64,000 nt of DNA from Rhodococcus sp. SMB37 (lineage in GTDB: Bacteria > Actinomycetota > Actinomycetes > Mycobacteriales > Mycobacteriaceae). The stretch spans positions 372,001-436,000 of the forward strand of contig NZ_SLVY01000001.1 of assembly GCF_004345605.1 (NCBI RefSeq). Reading direction: 5' to 3'. Positions 8,832 through 18,046 of this stretch are shown piece after piece. Positions within the stretch are counted from its first letter, which is position 1. The number at the start of each line of letters is the position of its first letter. Under the pieces are notes generated by a model. It saw only the letters and a program-made list of their open reading frames with translations. It was not told the DNA's origin and ran no database searches. The position numbers and the translations under genes are program-made.

Positions 8832-10064
8832 TCACACACCTTCCGCGGTGAAACCCGCGACGGGGCCGATGACGATGATCGCGGGCGGACGAATGCCTTC
8901 ATCGCGTACGCGGGTGGCAACGGTGGCGAGGTCGGCACGCAACACTCGCTGACTGCGCAGCGTTCCCTCCTGCACGACGGCTACCGGGGTGTCCGCGGGG
9001 CGTCCACCAGTGAGCAGGGCGTCGGCGAACTGTTCGATACGCGCCACCGCCATCAGCAGCACGAGCGTGCCCCGAAGCTTCGCGAGCGCACCCCAGTCGG
9101 TCAACGAATCCGGATGGTCGGGAGCGACGTGGCCGCTGACCACTACGAACTCGTGGGTCACCCCGCGGTGAGTGACGGGGATTCCGGCGGCCGACGGCAC
9201 CGAGATCGCACTGGTGATGCCCGGCACCACCGTCACCGGCACGCCGGCCTCGGCACAGGCTTCGAGTTCTTCGAAGCCACGTCCGAATACGTACGGATCG
9301 CCGCCCTTGAGCCGGACGACGAACTTCCCGGCGTTGGCGCGGTCGACGAGGGTCTCGTTGATGACCTGCTGCGCCATCGCCCTGCCGTAGGGCAGTTTCG
9401 CGGCGTCGATCACCTCGACGTGGGGGGCGAGTTCGGCGAGCAGCGGCTGCGGCGCCAGATGGTCGGCTACCACGACATCGGCCTGCGAAAGCAGGCGACG
9501 TCCTCGGACGGTGATCAGGTCCGGGTCGCCCGGTCCGCCACCGACCAGTGCGACACCGACCGGCTTGTTGCCGGTGTCGGAGATCCCGGAGGCATCCGAA
9601 CCTGCCAGTGCATCGCGGATCGAGCTGCGGACGGAGGCCGAGCGCCGATGGTCCCCACCTGCCAGCACACCGACGGTCAGACCGTCGTGCTGTGCCGTCG
9701 CGGGGGTGACCGCACTTCCCTCTCGCGCGTTGTCGGCGCGCACGCAGAACACCCTGCGCCGTTCGGCTTCCGACACGATCGCGGCATTGGTGTCGGCTTC
9801 GTCGGTGCATGCCATCGCGTACCACGCGCCGTCGAGATCACCCTCGACGTAGTCACGGAGTTCGAGGGTGATCTGTCCTCTCGCGGCCATGCTCTCGATC
9901 ACCGGCGTCGCTGCGCGCGCCACCACGTGGATGTCCGCGCCCGAGGAGGCAAGCAATCCGAGGCGACGCTGCGCGACGGACCCGCCTCCCACCACAACGA
10001 CGCGGCGCCCGGACAGATTCAGGCCGACGAGGTAATTCGTCTCGCCGACGCTCTCGGTTGGCAC
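8832..10064 (-). CDS. cysG: Siroheme synthase: precorrin-2 dehydrogenase fused to uroporphyrinogen-III C-methyltransferase
   Basis: The 410-residue fusion has an N-terminal NAD-binding domain (YLVGLNLSGRRVVVVGGGSVAQRRL) for precorrin-2 oxidation and ferrochelation. A C-terminal SUMT domain has VALVGGGPGDPDLITVRG near residue 165, VVRLKGGDPYVFGRG near 245 and PVTVVPGITSAISVPSAAGIPVTHRG. It makes siroheme for nitrite/sulfite reductases and precorrin-2 for cobalamin. GTG 10064 is preferred over the in-frame ATG at 10118 because the longer form would run into the hairpin at 10099-10136. M. tuberculosis has cysG (Rv2847c) in the same position. Confidence 0.93.
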   Translation of the reverse strand: MPTESVGETNYLVGLNLSGRRVVVVGGGSVAQRRLGLLASSGADIHVVARAATPVIESMAARGQITLELRDYVEGDLDGAWYAMACTDEADTNAAIVSEAERRRVFCVRADNAREGSAVTPATAQHDGLTVGVLAGGDHRRSASVRSSIRDALAGSDASGISDTGNKPVGVALVGGGPGDPDLITVRGRRLLSQADVVVADHLAPQPLLAELAPHVEVIDAAKLPYGRAMAQQVINETLVDRANAGKFVVRLKGGDPYVFGRGFEELEACAEAGVPVTVVPGITSAISVPSAAGIPVTHRGVTHEFVVVSGHVAPDHPDSLTDWGALAKLRGTLVLLMAVARIEQFADALLTGGRPADTPVAVVQEGTLRSQRVLRADLATVATRVRDEGIRPPAIIVIGPVAGFTAEGV

Positions 10065-10098
10065 CCGGTGGTCCCCACTTTCCGATCCGATGTGAGTA

Positions 10099-10136
10099 CA
10101 GGCCGGTCCGCTCCCCACTGGGCGCGAACCGGCCTG
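10099..10136 (-). terminator. Hairpin downstream of mqo
   Basis: CAGGCCGGT (10099-10107) pairs perfectly with ACCGGCCTG (10128-10136) across a 20-nt GC-rich loop. It lies between the mqo stop and the siroheme synthase start, so it may terminate mqo transcripts or limit read-through into cysG. Confidence 0.5.
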
Positions 10137-10171
10137 CGACGACTTGTGTGACTGTCAGACTGCCGGAGCTG

Positions 10172-11698
10172 TCAGACTGCTGCGGCCTCGACAGGTGCGG
10201 TCGGCACAGGATCCGACGCGACGTCGAGCTCGAGCGTCTTGGTGCTCCAATTCCACACCTGCTCGAACAACGCGGGATTCTCGGACAGTTTGATGCCCAG
10301 CGACGGAACCATCTCCTTCAGCTTCGGCTGCCATCCTGCCCACTGCTGCGGGAAGCACCGCTCGAGTACGTCGAGCATTGCGGGGACAGCGGTGGACGCT
10401 CCAGGCGACGCACCGAGGAGGCCTGCGATCGTTCCGTCGGCGGCGTTGACCACTGCAGTACCGAACTCGAGGACACCGCCCGCGCCCTTACGACGGATGA
10501 CCTGGACACGCTGACCGGCGACGATCAGCTCCCAATCCTCGAGACGAGCCTCGGGGGCGAACTCGGACAGCGTCACGATGCGGTCGGCGGGCGACTGGCT
10601 CAGCTCACTGACCAGGTACTTGACGAGGCCGAGTTCCGTCATTCCCACCCCGAGCATCGACATCAGGTTGTTCGGCTTGACCGACTTGGGCAGGTCCATC
10701 ACGCCGCCCTGCTTGAGGAACTTCGGCGACCAACCGGCGTACGGACCGAAGAGCAGGCCCTGCTCACCGTTGATCACGCGGGTGTCGAGGTGGGGCACCG
10801 ACATCGGAGGTGCACCGACAGCGGCCTTACCGTAGACCTTGGCGCTGTGCCGAGCGATGACCTCGGGGTTGGTGCAGCGCAGGAACGCACCCGAGACGGG
10901 GAACCCGCCGAAGCCCTTGGCCTCGGCGATACCCGACTTCTGAAGCAGGTGCAGTGCACCGCCGCCTGCACCGACGAACACGAACTTGGCGTGAACCTTG
11001 CGGGACTCACCGGTACGACGATTGCGGACCTTGACGATCCAGCTGCCGTCGGATTGCTTGGAGAGGTTGGTGACCTCATGGCCGAAGAACACCGTGCCGC
11101 CGGACGCGGCGACGTTGTTGACGAGCTGCTTGGTGAGCGCACCGAAGTCGACGTCGGTGCCGGTTTCGGTCCAGTTCAGCGCGACCGGGTCGGAGAAGTC
11201 GCGGCCCTCGGCCATCAGCGGCAGGCGCTCGGAGAACCATTCGGGGCTCTCGGAGTACTCCATGTCGGCGAAGAGCGGGTGTCCGGCAAGGGCGTCGTAG
11301 CGGGCGCGCAGGTACTTCACGTTGTCGGCGCCGTGCACGAAGCTGACATGCGGAATCGGGTTGATGAAGTTCTTCGGATCCGACAGGATTCCCTTGTCGA
11401 TCGCGTAGGCCCAGAACTGGCGCGATACCTGGAACTGCTCGTTGACGTTGATCGCCTTGGTGATGTCGACCGAGCCGTCGGGCTTCGCGGGGGTGTAGTT
11501 GAGCTCACACAGGGCGGAATGTCCGGTGCCCGCGTTGTTCCACGGGTCGCTGCTCTCCGCGGCGGCGGCGTCGAGCCGCTCGAACGCCGTGATGGACCAC
11601 TCCGGCTGCAGCTGGCGCAGCAGCGCTCCGAGGGTCGCGCTCATAATGCCCGCGCCTACGAGCACTACATCGGTCTTCGCCTCTACGTTCTCTGACAC
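10172..11698 (-). CDS. mqo: Malate:quinone oxidoreductase
   Basis: This 508-residue FAD enzyme oxidises malate to oxaloacetate and passes electrons to quinone at the membrane surface, replacing or supplementing malate dehydrogenase in the TCA cycle. Visible are the FAD motif [22 protein letters not shown] at the N-terminus, [20 protein letters not shown] near residue 55, [18 protein letters not shown] near 250 and [25 protein letters not shown] near 430. GTG 11698 follows AAGGAAG at a workable distance; the frame open further upstream has no family similarity. Mycobacterial mqo (Rv2852) has the same neighbours. Confidence 0.96.
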   Translation of the reverse strand: MSENVEAKTDVVLVGAGIMSATLGALLRQLQPEWSITAFERLDAAAAESSDPWNNAGTGHSALCELNYTPAKPDGSVDITKAINVNEQFQVSRQFWAYAIDKGILSDPKNFINPIPHVSFVHGADNVKYLRARYDALAGHPLFADMEYSESPEWFSERLPLMAEGRDFSDPVALNWTETGTDVDFGALTKQLVNNVAASGGTVFFGHEVTNLSKQSDGSWIVKVRNRRTGESRKVHAKFVFVGAGGGALHLLQKSGIAEAKGFGGFPVSGAFLRCTNPEVIARHSAKVYGKAAVGAPPMSVPHLDTRVINGEQGLLFGPYAGWSPKFLKQGGVMDLPKSVKPNNLMSMLGVGMTELGLVKYLVSELSQSPADRIVTLSEFAPEARLEDWELIVAGQRVQVIRRKGAGGVLEFGTAVVNAADGTIAGLLGASPGASTAVPAMLDVLERCFPQQWAGWQPKLKEMVPSLGIKLSENPALFEQVWNWSTKTLELDVASDPVPTAPVEAAAV

Positions 11699-11901
11699 TG
11701 GGAAATCGACTTCCTTGTCTGTTCGCACGCGCCGCCGCGGTGGTGGTCCGCCCGCGTGAGTGTCCCGTACACGGACATGGACGCTCTCGTACACCGAGAT
11801 CACCACGATCGTGCCGACTGCGACGAACAGGTTACCCGGATGTTGACCGGCGTTTCACTTCACCCAATTGTGTACCCACTTCCGTCTACCGCAGTCACCA
11901 A

Positions 11902-11907
11902 TACAGT
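11902..11907 (+). promoter_or_regulatory. Candidate -10 element giving a leaderless hydrolase message
   Basis: TACAGT ends 6 nt before the GTG at 11914, the spacing expected if transcription starts on the start codon. No Shine-Dalgarno sequence is present upstream and no clear -35 is visible. The spacing favours GTG 11914 over the alternative GTG at 11908. Confidence 0.4.
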
Positions 11908-11913
11908 GTGATA

Positions 11914-12957
11914 GTGACAACTTGGCAGCCCGACATCCTCGGCGACGGATACCAGCAGCTCAGTCTACCTCTGGGCACCGACCCGGACGGGGAAGGACAG
12001 ATCAGCGCGACGCTCGTCCGGTATCAGCCGGACGAAGCCGATCTCCCCGATCGCGCGGTCCTCTACGTCCACGGTTTCACCGACTACTTCTTCCAACAGC
12101 ACCTGGCCGAGCACTTCGCCGCGCAGGGCTACCGATTCTATGCGCTGGACCTGCGTAAATGCGGTCGATCACTGAGGCCTGAGCACACCCCCCACTTCGT
12201 CACCGACCTGAAATTCTACGATTCCGAACTCGACCGGGCGTTGCGCCTCGTGCGCGACGAGGTGCGCGGGGGTGTCCTGCTCGCCGCCCATTCGACCGGC
12301 GGTCTCGTGCTCCCGCTGTGGCTCGACCGCCTTCAGCGACGCCCCGGCGGCGCCCGCGGAGCGGGTGTGACAGGTCTGATCCTGAACAGCCCGTGGTTCG
12401 ACCTGCAGGGGCCCTCCTATCTGCGCAATGTCGGCACGGCCGCGATCGATCTCATCGGCCGGCTCCGCCCCAAGGACGCGGTCCCCGGCCCGAAGCTCGA
12501 GACCTACGGGGCGAGCCTGCAGCAGGGCGGCTGGACCTACGACCTCGACTGGAAACCGCTGACGGGATTCCCGATCAGGTTCGGCTGGATCCGCGCGGTC
12601 CGGCACGGACATGCGCAGCTGCACCGCGGGCTCGATATCGGAGTACCGTCGCTCATCCTGCGTTCGGGGAAGAGCGGTTCGGCGCCCGCATACGACCCCG
12701 AGATCGATACCGTCGATGCCGTCCTCGATGTCCGGCAGATCGCCCGGTGGGCGGGGTGCCTCGGCAACCGGACGACGATCGTGCCCATCGACGGCGCTCG
12801 GCACGATGTGTTCCTTTCCACACCGCTGCCGCTGAGTGAGGCGTTCCGGGAATTGGACCTGTGGCTGGAATGGTTGGACGGTCACAGGACCGGCGACGAG
12901 ACCGCCGGCGCCCGGGCGGATGACGCCCGGCCACGAACCACGGGAGAGCATGCGTGA
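11914..12957 (+). CDS. Alpha/beta hydrolase (Rv2854-like), upstream partner of mycothione reductase
   Basis: The 347-residue protein has the serine-hydrolase fold: oxyanion strand [15 protein letters not shown] near residue 50, [10 protein letters not shown] near 80, nucleophile elbow [15 protein letters not shown] (Ser of HSTGG) near 125, and a late His (DGARHDVF) as the likely triad base. This is the lysophospholipase-like Hydrolase_4 pattern. Its stop overlaps the mtr GTG by 4 bp, the same arrangement as Rv2854-mtr in M. tuberculosis, so the two are co-translated. The substrate is unknown; a link to mycothiol metabolism is only positional. Confidence 0.87.
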   Translation: MTTWQPDILGDGYQQLSLPLGTDPDGEGQISATLVRYQPDEADLPDRAVLYVHGFTDYFFQQHLAEHFAAQGYRFYALDLRKCGRSLRPEHTPHFVTDLKFYDSELDRALRLVRDEVRGGVLLAAHSTGGLVLPLWLDRLQRRPGGARGAGVTGLILNSPWFDLQGPSYLRNVGTAAIDLIGRLRPKDAVPGPKLETYGASLQQGGWTYDLDWKPLTGFPIRFGWIRAVRHGHAQLHRGLDIGVPSLILRSGKSGSAPAYDPEIDTVDAVLDVRQIARWAGCLGNRTTIVPIDGARHDVFLSTPLPLSEAFRELDLWLEWLDGHRTGDETAGARADDARPRTTGEHA

Positions 12958-14327
12958 CCCACTACGACCTCGCGATCATCGGCACCGGATCGGGTAATTC
13001 ACTCATCGACGAACGCTACGACGACAAGCGCGTCGCGCTCCTGGAAGAGGGCACCTTCGGGGGTACCTGCCTCAACGTCGGGTGCATCCCGACCAAGATG
13101 TACGTATATGCAGCCGAGGTCGCACGCACGATCCGAACCGCGGGCAAGTACGGTGTCGACGCTTCGATCGACGGTGTGCGCTGGAACGACATCGTCGACC
13201 GAGTGTTCGGACGAATCGACCCGATCGCAGCGGGCGGCGAACGCTACCGCCGCGAAGACTGCGACAACGTGACCGTGTATGGCGGGCATGCCCGGTTCGT
13301 CGGTGAGCGCAGGATCGACACAGGCACAGGCGAGACCATCACAGCCGACCAGGTGGTCGTGGCCGCAGGCTCACGTGCGAGTGTCCCCCGCAGCGTTGTG
13401 GCCAGCGGCGTGCGCTATTACACGAGCGACGACATCATGCGTCTGCCGAAGCTTCCCGAATCGTTGGTGATTCTCGGAACCGGATTCATCGCCATGGAGT
13501 TCGCGCATGTGTTCTCTGCGCTGGGCACCAGGGTGTCGGTGATCGCGCGCAGCGGCTCGCTGCTGCGCCACCTCGACACCGAGGTCTCGGAGCGATTCAC
13601 GTCGCTGGCGTGCGAGAAGTGGGACGTGCATCTGACCGATCCGGCCCGCCGATTCCGGCCCGTCGGCGACGGCGTCGAAGTGGAACTCGAGAACGGCACC
13701 GTCGTCTCCGGTGATGCACTGTTGGTCGCGACCGGTCGCGAGCCCAACGGCGACCTGCTCGACGTAGCGAAGGCGGGGATCGAGCTGGACGACGAGGGTC
13801 GCATCGTCGTCGACGAGTTCCAGCGCACCACCGCGCGCGGCGTCTTCGCGCTCGGTGACGTGTCGTCGTCGTACCAGCTCAAGCACGTAGCGAACCACGA
13901 GGCTCGCGTCGTGCAGTACAACCTGCTCCACGACGCGTGGAGCAGCGACACATCCGAGCTGCGGCGGTCCGATCACCGTTTCGTGCCTGCGGCGGTCTTC
14001 ACCGATCCGCAGATCGCGACCGTCGGGTTGACGGAGGAGCAGGCCCGCGCCGCCGGGTACGACATCTCGGTCAAAGTCCAGAACTACGGCGACGTCGCCT
14101 ACGGCTGGGCGATGGAGGACACCGAGGGCTTCTGCAAGCTGATCGCCGATAGGTCCACCGGCCTGCTGCTCGGTGCGCACATCATCGGGGCACAGGCGTC
14201 GACCGTGATCCAGCCGCTGATCCAGGCGATGAGCTTCGGTCTGGCAGCAAAGGAAATGGCCACCGGCCAGTACTGGATCCATCCGGCACTACCCGAGGTC
14301 GTCGAGAACGCGCTGCTCGGTCTCTGA
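12954..14327 (+). CDS. mtr: Mycothione reductase
   Basis: The 457-residue flavoenzyme of the pyridine nucleotide-disulfide reductase family keeps mycothiol reduced with NADPH. The redox pair is C39/C44 in [13 protein letters not shown]. The FAD motif is the N-terminal [12 protein letters not shown], the NADPH motif is [20 protein letters not shown] near residue 175, the second FAD site is [12 protein letters not shown] near 295, and the C-terminal dimer interface ends with the catalytic [15 protein letters not shown]is-Glu pair. Mycothiol is specific to Actinobacteria, which supports the taxonomic call. GTG start with 4-bp overlap to the hydrolase. Confidence 0.96.
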   Translation: MTHYDLAIIGTGSGNSLIDERYDDKRVALLEEGTFGGTCLNVGCIPTKMYVYAAEVARTIRTAGKYGVDASIDGVRWNDIVDRVFGRIDPIAAGGERYRREDCDNVTVYGGHARFVGERRIDTGTGETITADQVVVAAGSRASVPRSVVASGVRYYTSDDIMRLPKLPESLVILGTGFIAMEFAHVFSALGTRVSVIARSGSLLRHLDTEVSERFTSLACEKWDVHLTDPARRFRPVGDGVEVELENGTVVSGDALLVATGREPNGDLLDVAKAGIELDDEGRIVVDEFQRTTARGVFALGDVSSSYQLKHVANHEARVVQYNLLHDAWSSDTSELRRSDHRFVPAAVFTDPQIATVGLTEEQARAAGYDISVKVQNYGDVAYGWAMEDTEGFCKLIADRSTGLLLGAHIIGAQASTVIQPLIQAMSFGLAAKEMATGQYWIHPALPEVVENALLGL

Positions 14328-14339
14328 CCCGATCGGTGA

Positions 14340-14377
14340 ACGGCACCTCCCGGATCGTCGGATCCGGGAGGTGCCGT
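14340..14377. terminator. Strong bidirectional hairpin after mtr
   Basis: A perfect 17-bp stem (left arm 14340-14356, beginning ACGGCACCTCCCGG) closes on a 4-nt loop GTCG. It lies between the convergent mtr and hydrolase-like genes, 12 bp after the mtr stop and 7 bp from the other stop, so it can serve both strands. Confidence 0.85.
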
Positions 14378-14384
14378 CGTTCGT

Positions 14385-14951
14385 CTACCAGCTTCCGGTG
14401 CGGAGCGCGATCGCCGACGCGAAGTCGGCCGGTGCGTGCGCCGGGATGTTCTCGACACCGTCGAGTTCGACCACGCGGAATTCACCGGTGACGTAGCGCA
14501 TCGAGCCATCGGCCTCCGCGCGCCGCGCGGCGCTCCCGATCACGATGGTGGTGGGGACCTCCGCGGCCGGCGCCGAAGCGTCACGCACGGTGCCGTCGAT
14601 GTCCGCGACGGCCGGATGCCCACGTTCGGCGACCACGAGACTCGCGAACCGCCCGAATCGTCCTGCCGCAACCGCCCACGCGAGTTCTGCGCCGGCTCCG
14701 CTGCCCACGAGATGCACCCACGGCAGCGTCAGGTCATCGAGTATCGCGAACACATCGGCCGGACCGAGACCGTCGATGTCGTCGACGACGACCGTGCGGA
14801 GATCCGAATTGTGCAGCCGCTCGCACACGACGTCGTATACGTCTGCAGACTCCCCTGCGTCGGGAAGCAGCAGAACCGTATGCCGACTGTCGGGCCCCCC
14901 GACATACACCCGAACACTCCCCCCTGGGGCGCTCACCGTCCTGGTTTCCAT
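14385..14951 (-). CDS. Alpha/beta hydrolase-fold protein lacking the usual nucleophile
   Basis: The 188-residue protein shows an alpha/beta hydrolase layout: HTVLLLPDAGESADVYDVVCERL near the N-terminus and a nucleophile-elbow-like LPWVHLVGSGAGAELAWAVA near residue 85. The position normally occupied by the nucleophilic Ser (GxSxG) reads GSGAG, so the central residue is Gly. A histidine is available near the C-terminus (IPAHAPADF). It may be a non-catalytic or divergent member. ATG 14951 is preferred over an in-frame start at 14978. It diverges from the GntR/ABC trio. Confidence 0.68.
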   Translation of the reverse strand: METRTVSAPGGSVRVYVGGPDSRHTVLLLPDAGESADVYDVVCERLHNSDLRTVVVDDIDGLGPADVFAILDDLTLPWVHLVGSGAGAELAWAVAAGRFGRFASLVVAERGHPAVADIDGTVRDASAPAAEVPTTIVIGSAARRAEADGSMRYVTGEFRVVELDGVENIPAHAPADFASAIALRTGSW

Positions 14952-14991
14952 GCGCGCAAACGCTACACGCCGGGCCATCCCGCCTCGGGTA

Positions 14992-15020
14992 TTGCACCCC
15001 GCCCGTCGCGGTTCTATGGT
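14992..15020 (+). promoter_or_regulatory. Promoter of the GntR-ABC operon
   Basis: TTGCAC (14992-14997) and TATGGT (15015-15020) are separated by 17 bp, a good sigma-A-type spacing. The -10 end touches the inverted repeat at 15019-15040, a typical place for an autorepressor to bind. Confidence 0.5.
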
Positions 15021-15040
15021 TAATTACATGAGTAATGAAC
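15019..15040. promoter_or_regulatory. Probable YtrA-type GntR operator
   Basis: GTTAATTAC and GTAATGAAC flank a 4-nt spacer ATGA, giving 9-bp inverted arms with one mismatch. It starts GT and ends AC like known GntR-family operators, overlaps the end of the -10 box and lies 22 bp before the GntR start. Autorepression is inferred. Confidence 0.55.
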
Positions 15041-15062
15041 CGACGAACACCACGTCGATCTC

Positions 15063-15422
15063 ATGTTGACCGACGGCGGACAGCCTCTCTTCCGTCAGAT
15101 CGCGGAACTCGTGGAGAACTCGATCATCGACGGCTCACTCTGCGAAGAAGAGCAAGCGCCGTCGACGAACGAGCTCGCGGCGTTCCACCGCATCAATCCG
15201 GCCACTGCAGCCAAGGGGCTGAATGCCCTGGTCACCGACGGAATTCTCTACAAGAAACGGGGAATCGGCATGTTCGTCAGCACCGGCGCCCGCGACACAC
15301 TCAGGGTGCGTCGCCGTGAACGGTTCGCGCTCCAGTACATCGCGCCACTCCTCCGCGAAGCGGACAAGCTCGGGGTCACGACCGAAGAACTCAAAGCGAT
15401 GCTCGACAACTGGGAGGCCTGA
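15063..15422 (+). CDS. GntR-family transcriptional regulator, YtrA subfamily
   Basis: The 119-residue protein is a short GntR regulator: a winged HTH (PLFRQIAELVENSIIDGSL... APSTNELAAFHRINPATAAKGLNALVTDGILYKKRGIGMFV) fills residues 8-75, followed by only about 40 residues with a helical C-terminal segment (DKLGVTTEELKAMLDNW). That size is typical of the YtrA subfamily, which controls adjacent ABC transporters. Its TGA overlaps the ATG of the ABC ATPase by 1 nt, so this is a three-gene operon. An inverted repeat just upstream is its likely operator. Confidence 0.9.
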   Translation: MLTDGGQPLFRQIAELVENSIIDGSLCEEEQAPSTNELAAFHRINPATAAKGLNALVTDGILYKKRGIGMFVSTGARDTLRVRRRERFALQYIAPLLREADKLGVTTEELKAMLDNWEA

Positions 15423-16360
15423 TGCCCGCCACACCCGCACCTCCACTCGTCCGCGCAAGAGGGCTACGGCAGCAGTTCGGCGCCTTCACCGCACTCGACG
15501 ACGTGGATTTCGAACTACAGGACCACACCATCTACGGACTGCTCGGCCGCAACGGCGCTGGGAAGACCACCCTGATGCAGATCCTCACCGGGCAAACACT
15601 CCCGAGCTCCGGGCGGATCGAGGTCTTAGGAACCGACCCGTACGAGAGCGCCGCAATCATGCAGCAGATGTGCTTCGTCGCGGACACCCAGCGCTATCCC
15701 GACTCCGTCTGTGTCCGGCACGTCCTCAGTTCCGCGGAACTACTCGTCCCCCGGTGGGACAGCGACTACGCGCACCACCTCGTCGAGAAGTTCGCGCTGC
15801 CCGAGAACCGCCGGGTCAAGAAGCTGTCGCGCGGTATGACGTCTGCGCTGGGAATCGTGGTCGGATTGGCCTCGCGGGCACCGCTGACCGTCTTCGACGA
15901 GCCCTACCTCGGCCTCGACGCCGTCGCACGGAAGATGTTCTACGACGAACTGATCGCCGACTACGCGGAGCATCCGCGCACGATCGTCCTGTCGACACAC
16001 CTCATCGACGAGGTCGCCGACCTTCTCGAACATGTACTCGTGCTCGACCGCGGCCGACTGGTCCTCGACGTCGACACCGACACCGCACGCGCCAGCGCCG
16101 CGGTGGCCGAGGGCCCGGCCGCCGACGTCGCCCGAGTCGTCGGCAGCCACACCGTGCTCCACCACGAGAGCCTCGGGAACACCGTCCGCACAACCTTCCT
16201 CAGCGGGACCGACGGTATCGACGAGACCGACCGGCCGGCCGGCGTGAGCATCCACGCCGTGTCGCTGCAGGACCTCGTCGTACATCTCCACACTGACCCA
16301 GCGGCCGGGTCGCACGCGCGCATCAGGACTGCATCGACAACACAGGAGGCTCCGCTGTGA
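15422..16360 (+). CDS. ABC transporter ATP-binding protein (YtrA-linked)
   Basis: The 312-residue ATPase has Walker A GRNGAGKTT near residue 42, a Q-loop region, a signature-like KKLSRGMTSALGI near 135, Walker B PLTVFDEPYLGLD near 160 and the H-loop IVLSTHLIDEVADLLEH near 190. The signature LSRGM departs from the common LSGGQ but is seen in this subfamily. A 100-residue C-terminal extension follows. It works with the membrane protein encoded next (GTGA overlap). The substrate is unknown; related systems respond to cell-envelope stress. Confidence 0.9.
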   Translation: MPATPAPPLVRARGLRQQFGAFTALDDVDFELQDHTIYGLLGRNGAGKTTLMQILTGQTLPSSGRIEVLGTDPYESAAIMQQMCFVADTQRYPDSVCVRHVLSSAELLVPRWDSDYAHHLVEKFALPENRRVKKLSRGMTSALGIVVGLASRAPLTVFDEPYLGLDAVARKMFYDELIADYAEHPRTIVLSTHLIDEVADLLEHVLVLDRGRLVLDVDTDTARASAAVAEGPAADVARVVGSHTVLHHESLGNTVRTTFLSGTDGIDETDRPAGVSIHAVSLQDLVVHLHTDPAAGSHARIRTASTTQEAPL

Positions 16361-17091
16361 CCGCCGCGCTCGCCCTACCCGCTCCCGTCACCACCGGAGC
16401 AGCACGCGTGTGGTCCGTCGCACGCATCCAGACGGTCGCGTGGCCCCTGCTGATCGCCTGGCCCGCCGGGATACTCGCCACTGCGTTCGCGATCCCGTGG
16501 GTCATCTTCGCCCTGGTCACGACCGACCAGCAGTACAACGTCACCGGTAGTGTGCTCTCGCTCTACGGATTCGTCGTCGCCTTCTACCTACTGTCGATGA
16601 CGCAGATGTTCCCGTTCTCGCTGCGGTTGGGCAGCACTCGCGCACATTTCATGTCGTCGATCGTGTTGATCGGACTTGTCCAATCGTTCGTGTTCGCGGC
16701 GGTCCTCCAGGCGCTCTCGGTGGTCGAGGAAGCGACGGACGGCTGGGGCGTACGGATGCGCATGTTCGGCGTACTCCGGTTCCTGACCGACAGCGCCCTG
16801 ATCCAGTTCACCGGCTACTTCGCCACCTTGACACTCGTCGTCGGGCTGTCCGTACTCGCCGGCGTGATCCACCACCGCTGGCGCGCAATGGGGCTGCTGA
16901 CCGCAGGCACCGCCATCATCGTGGCCGGCGGGCTCGCATCGATCCTGCTGACGTGGACGCAGTCGTGGTCGTGCCTGTGGTCGTGGTTCGCCGACACACC
17001 CCGCGTGGTGACCCTCGTGTTGCTACCGATCGCGATCGCGGCAGTGTGTACTGCCACAGCGTGGCGAATCCTGCATCGATCGGCACCCTGA
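16357..17091 (+). CDS. ABC transporter membrane protein (about 6 TM)
   Basis: The 244-residue hydrophobic protein has about six predicted membrane helices, for example WPLLIAWPAGILATAFAIPWVIFAL near residue 30 and VTLVLLPIAIAAVCTATAWRIL near the end. There is no recognisable extracellular domain. It overlaps the ATPase gene by 4 bp (GTGA) and completes the GntR-ATPase-permease operon. Assignment as the permease rests mainly on context and hydrophobicity. Confidence 0.8.
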   Translation: MTAALALPAPVTTGAARVWSVARIQTVAWPLLIAWPAGILATAFAIPWVIFALVTTDQQYNVTGSVLSLYGFVVAFYLLSMTQMFPFSLRLGSTRAHFMSSIVLIGLVQSFVFAAVLQALSVVEEATDGWGVRMRMFGVLRFLTDSALIQFTGYFATLTLVVGLSVLAGVIHHRWRAMGLLTAGTAIIVAGGLASILLTWTQSWSCLWSWFADTPRVVTLVLLPIAIAAVCTATAWRILHRSAP

Positions 17092-17111
17092 TCTCAGGCA
17101 GGGTCCAGATC

Positions 17112-17969
17112 TCAAGGAAGGGTGAGGATCTCGCTACCGGTCTCGGTGACGACGAGTGTGTGCTCGAACTGCGCGCTCCACTTGCGGTCCTTGGTGACCA
17201 CGGTCCAGCCGTCGTCCCAGATCTCGTAATCCGGGGTGCCGAGGTTGATCATCGGCTCGATGGTGAACACCATGCCCGGCTCGATGACGGTGTCGATGTC
17301 AGGGCGGTCGTAGTGCAGGATCACGAGTCCGTTGTGGAAGGTCTCGCCGATCCCGTGACCGGTGAAGTCGCGCACTACGCCGTATCCGAACCGGTTGGCG
17401 TACGACTCGATGACACGGCCGATGACGTTGAGAGCCCGGCCCGGCTTGACTGCCTTGATCGCGCGCATCGTCGCCTCGTGGGTGCGCTCGACGAGCAGGC
17501 GTGCGTCCTCGGACACGTCGCCGGCCAGGAAGGTGGCGTTGGTGTCGCCGTGGACGCCGTGGATGTAGGCGGTCACGTCGATGTTGACGATGTCGCCGTC
17601 CTCGATCACGGTGGTGTCCGGAATTCCGTGGCAGATCACCTCGTTGAGCGACACGCACACCGACTTCGAGAATCCGCGGTAACCGAGGTCGGACGGGTAC
17701 GACCCGTGATCGCACATGAACTCGTGTGCGATGCGGTCGATCTCATCGGTCGTCACGCCGGGGGAAACTGCCTTGCCCGCCTCGACGAGCGCCTGCGCCG
17801 CGATCTTCGATGCAATGCGCATCTTCTCGATCGTCTCCGGAGTCTGTACCCACGGCTCGTTGCCTTCGTTCGCCGTGGGCTTCCAGACGTACTCGGGGCG
17901 CTCGATGGACTTGGGGACCTCACGGATGGGGGTCGGGGTTCCGGGGACGAGCGGGGCACGGGTAGACAT
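17112..17969 (-). CDS. map: Methionine aminopeptidase, type I
   Basis: The 285-residue enzyme removes N-terminal Met. The metal ligands of the pita-bread fold are all present: D in [11 protein letters not shown] in [12 protein letters not shown] in [16 protein letters not shown] in TIEPMI and E in FEHTLVVTE. An N-terminal extension of about 40 residues with the proline-rich segment [14 protein letters not shown] matches the MapB type of Mycobacteria (Rv2861c), which has an SH3-binding-like linker. It converges on the ABC operon with a 20-bp gap. Confidence 0.96.
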   Translation of the reverse strand: MSTRAPLVPGTPTPIREVPKSIERPEYVWKPTANEGNEPWVQTPETIEKMRIASKIAAQALVEAGKAVSPGVTTDEIDRIAHEFMCDHGSYPSDLGYRGFSKSVCVSLNEVICHGIPDTTVIEDGDIVNIDVTAYIHGVHGDTNATFLAGDVSEDARLLVERTHEATMRAIKAVKPGRALNVIGRVIESYANRFGYGVVRDFTGHGIGETFHNGLVILHYDRPDIDTVIEPGMVFTIEPMINLGTPDYEIWDDGWTVVTKDRKWSAQFEHTLVVTETGSEILTLP

Positions 17970-18046
17970 GCGGTCCAGGTTAGTCGCTCCCGACCACCTC
18001 GTTGCCTCGTGCCCCGCTCGCCGATCCCGGTTCGCACGACGGACGC

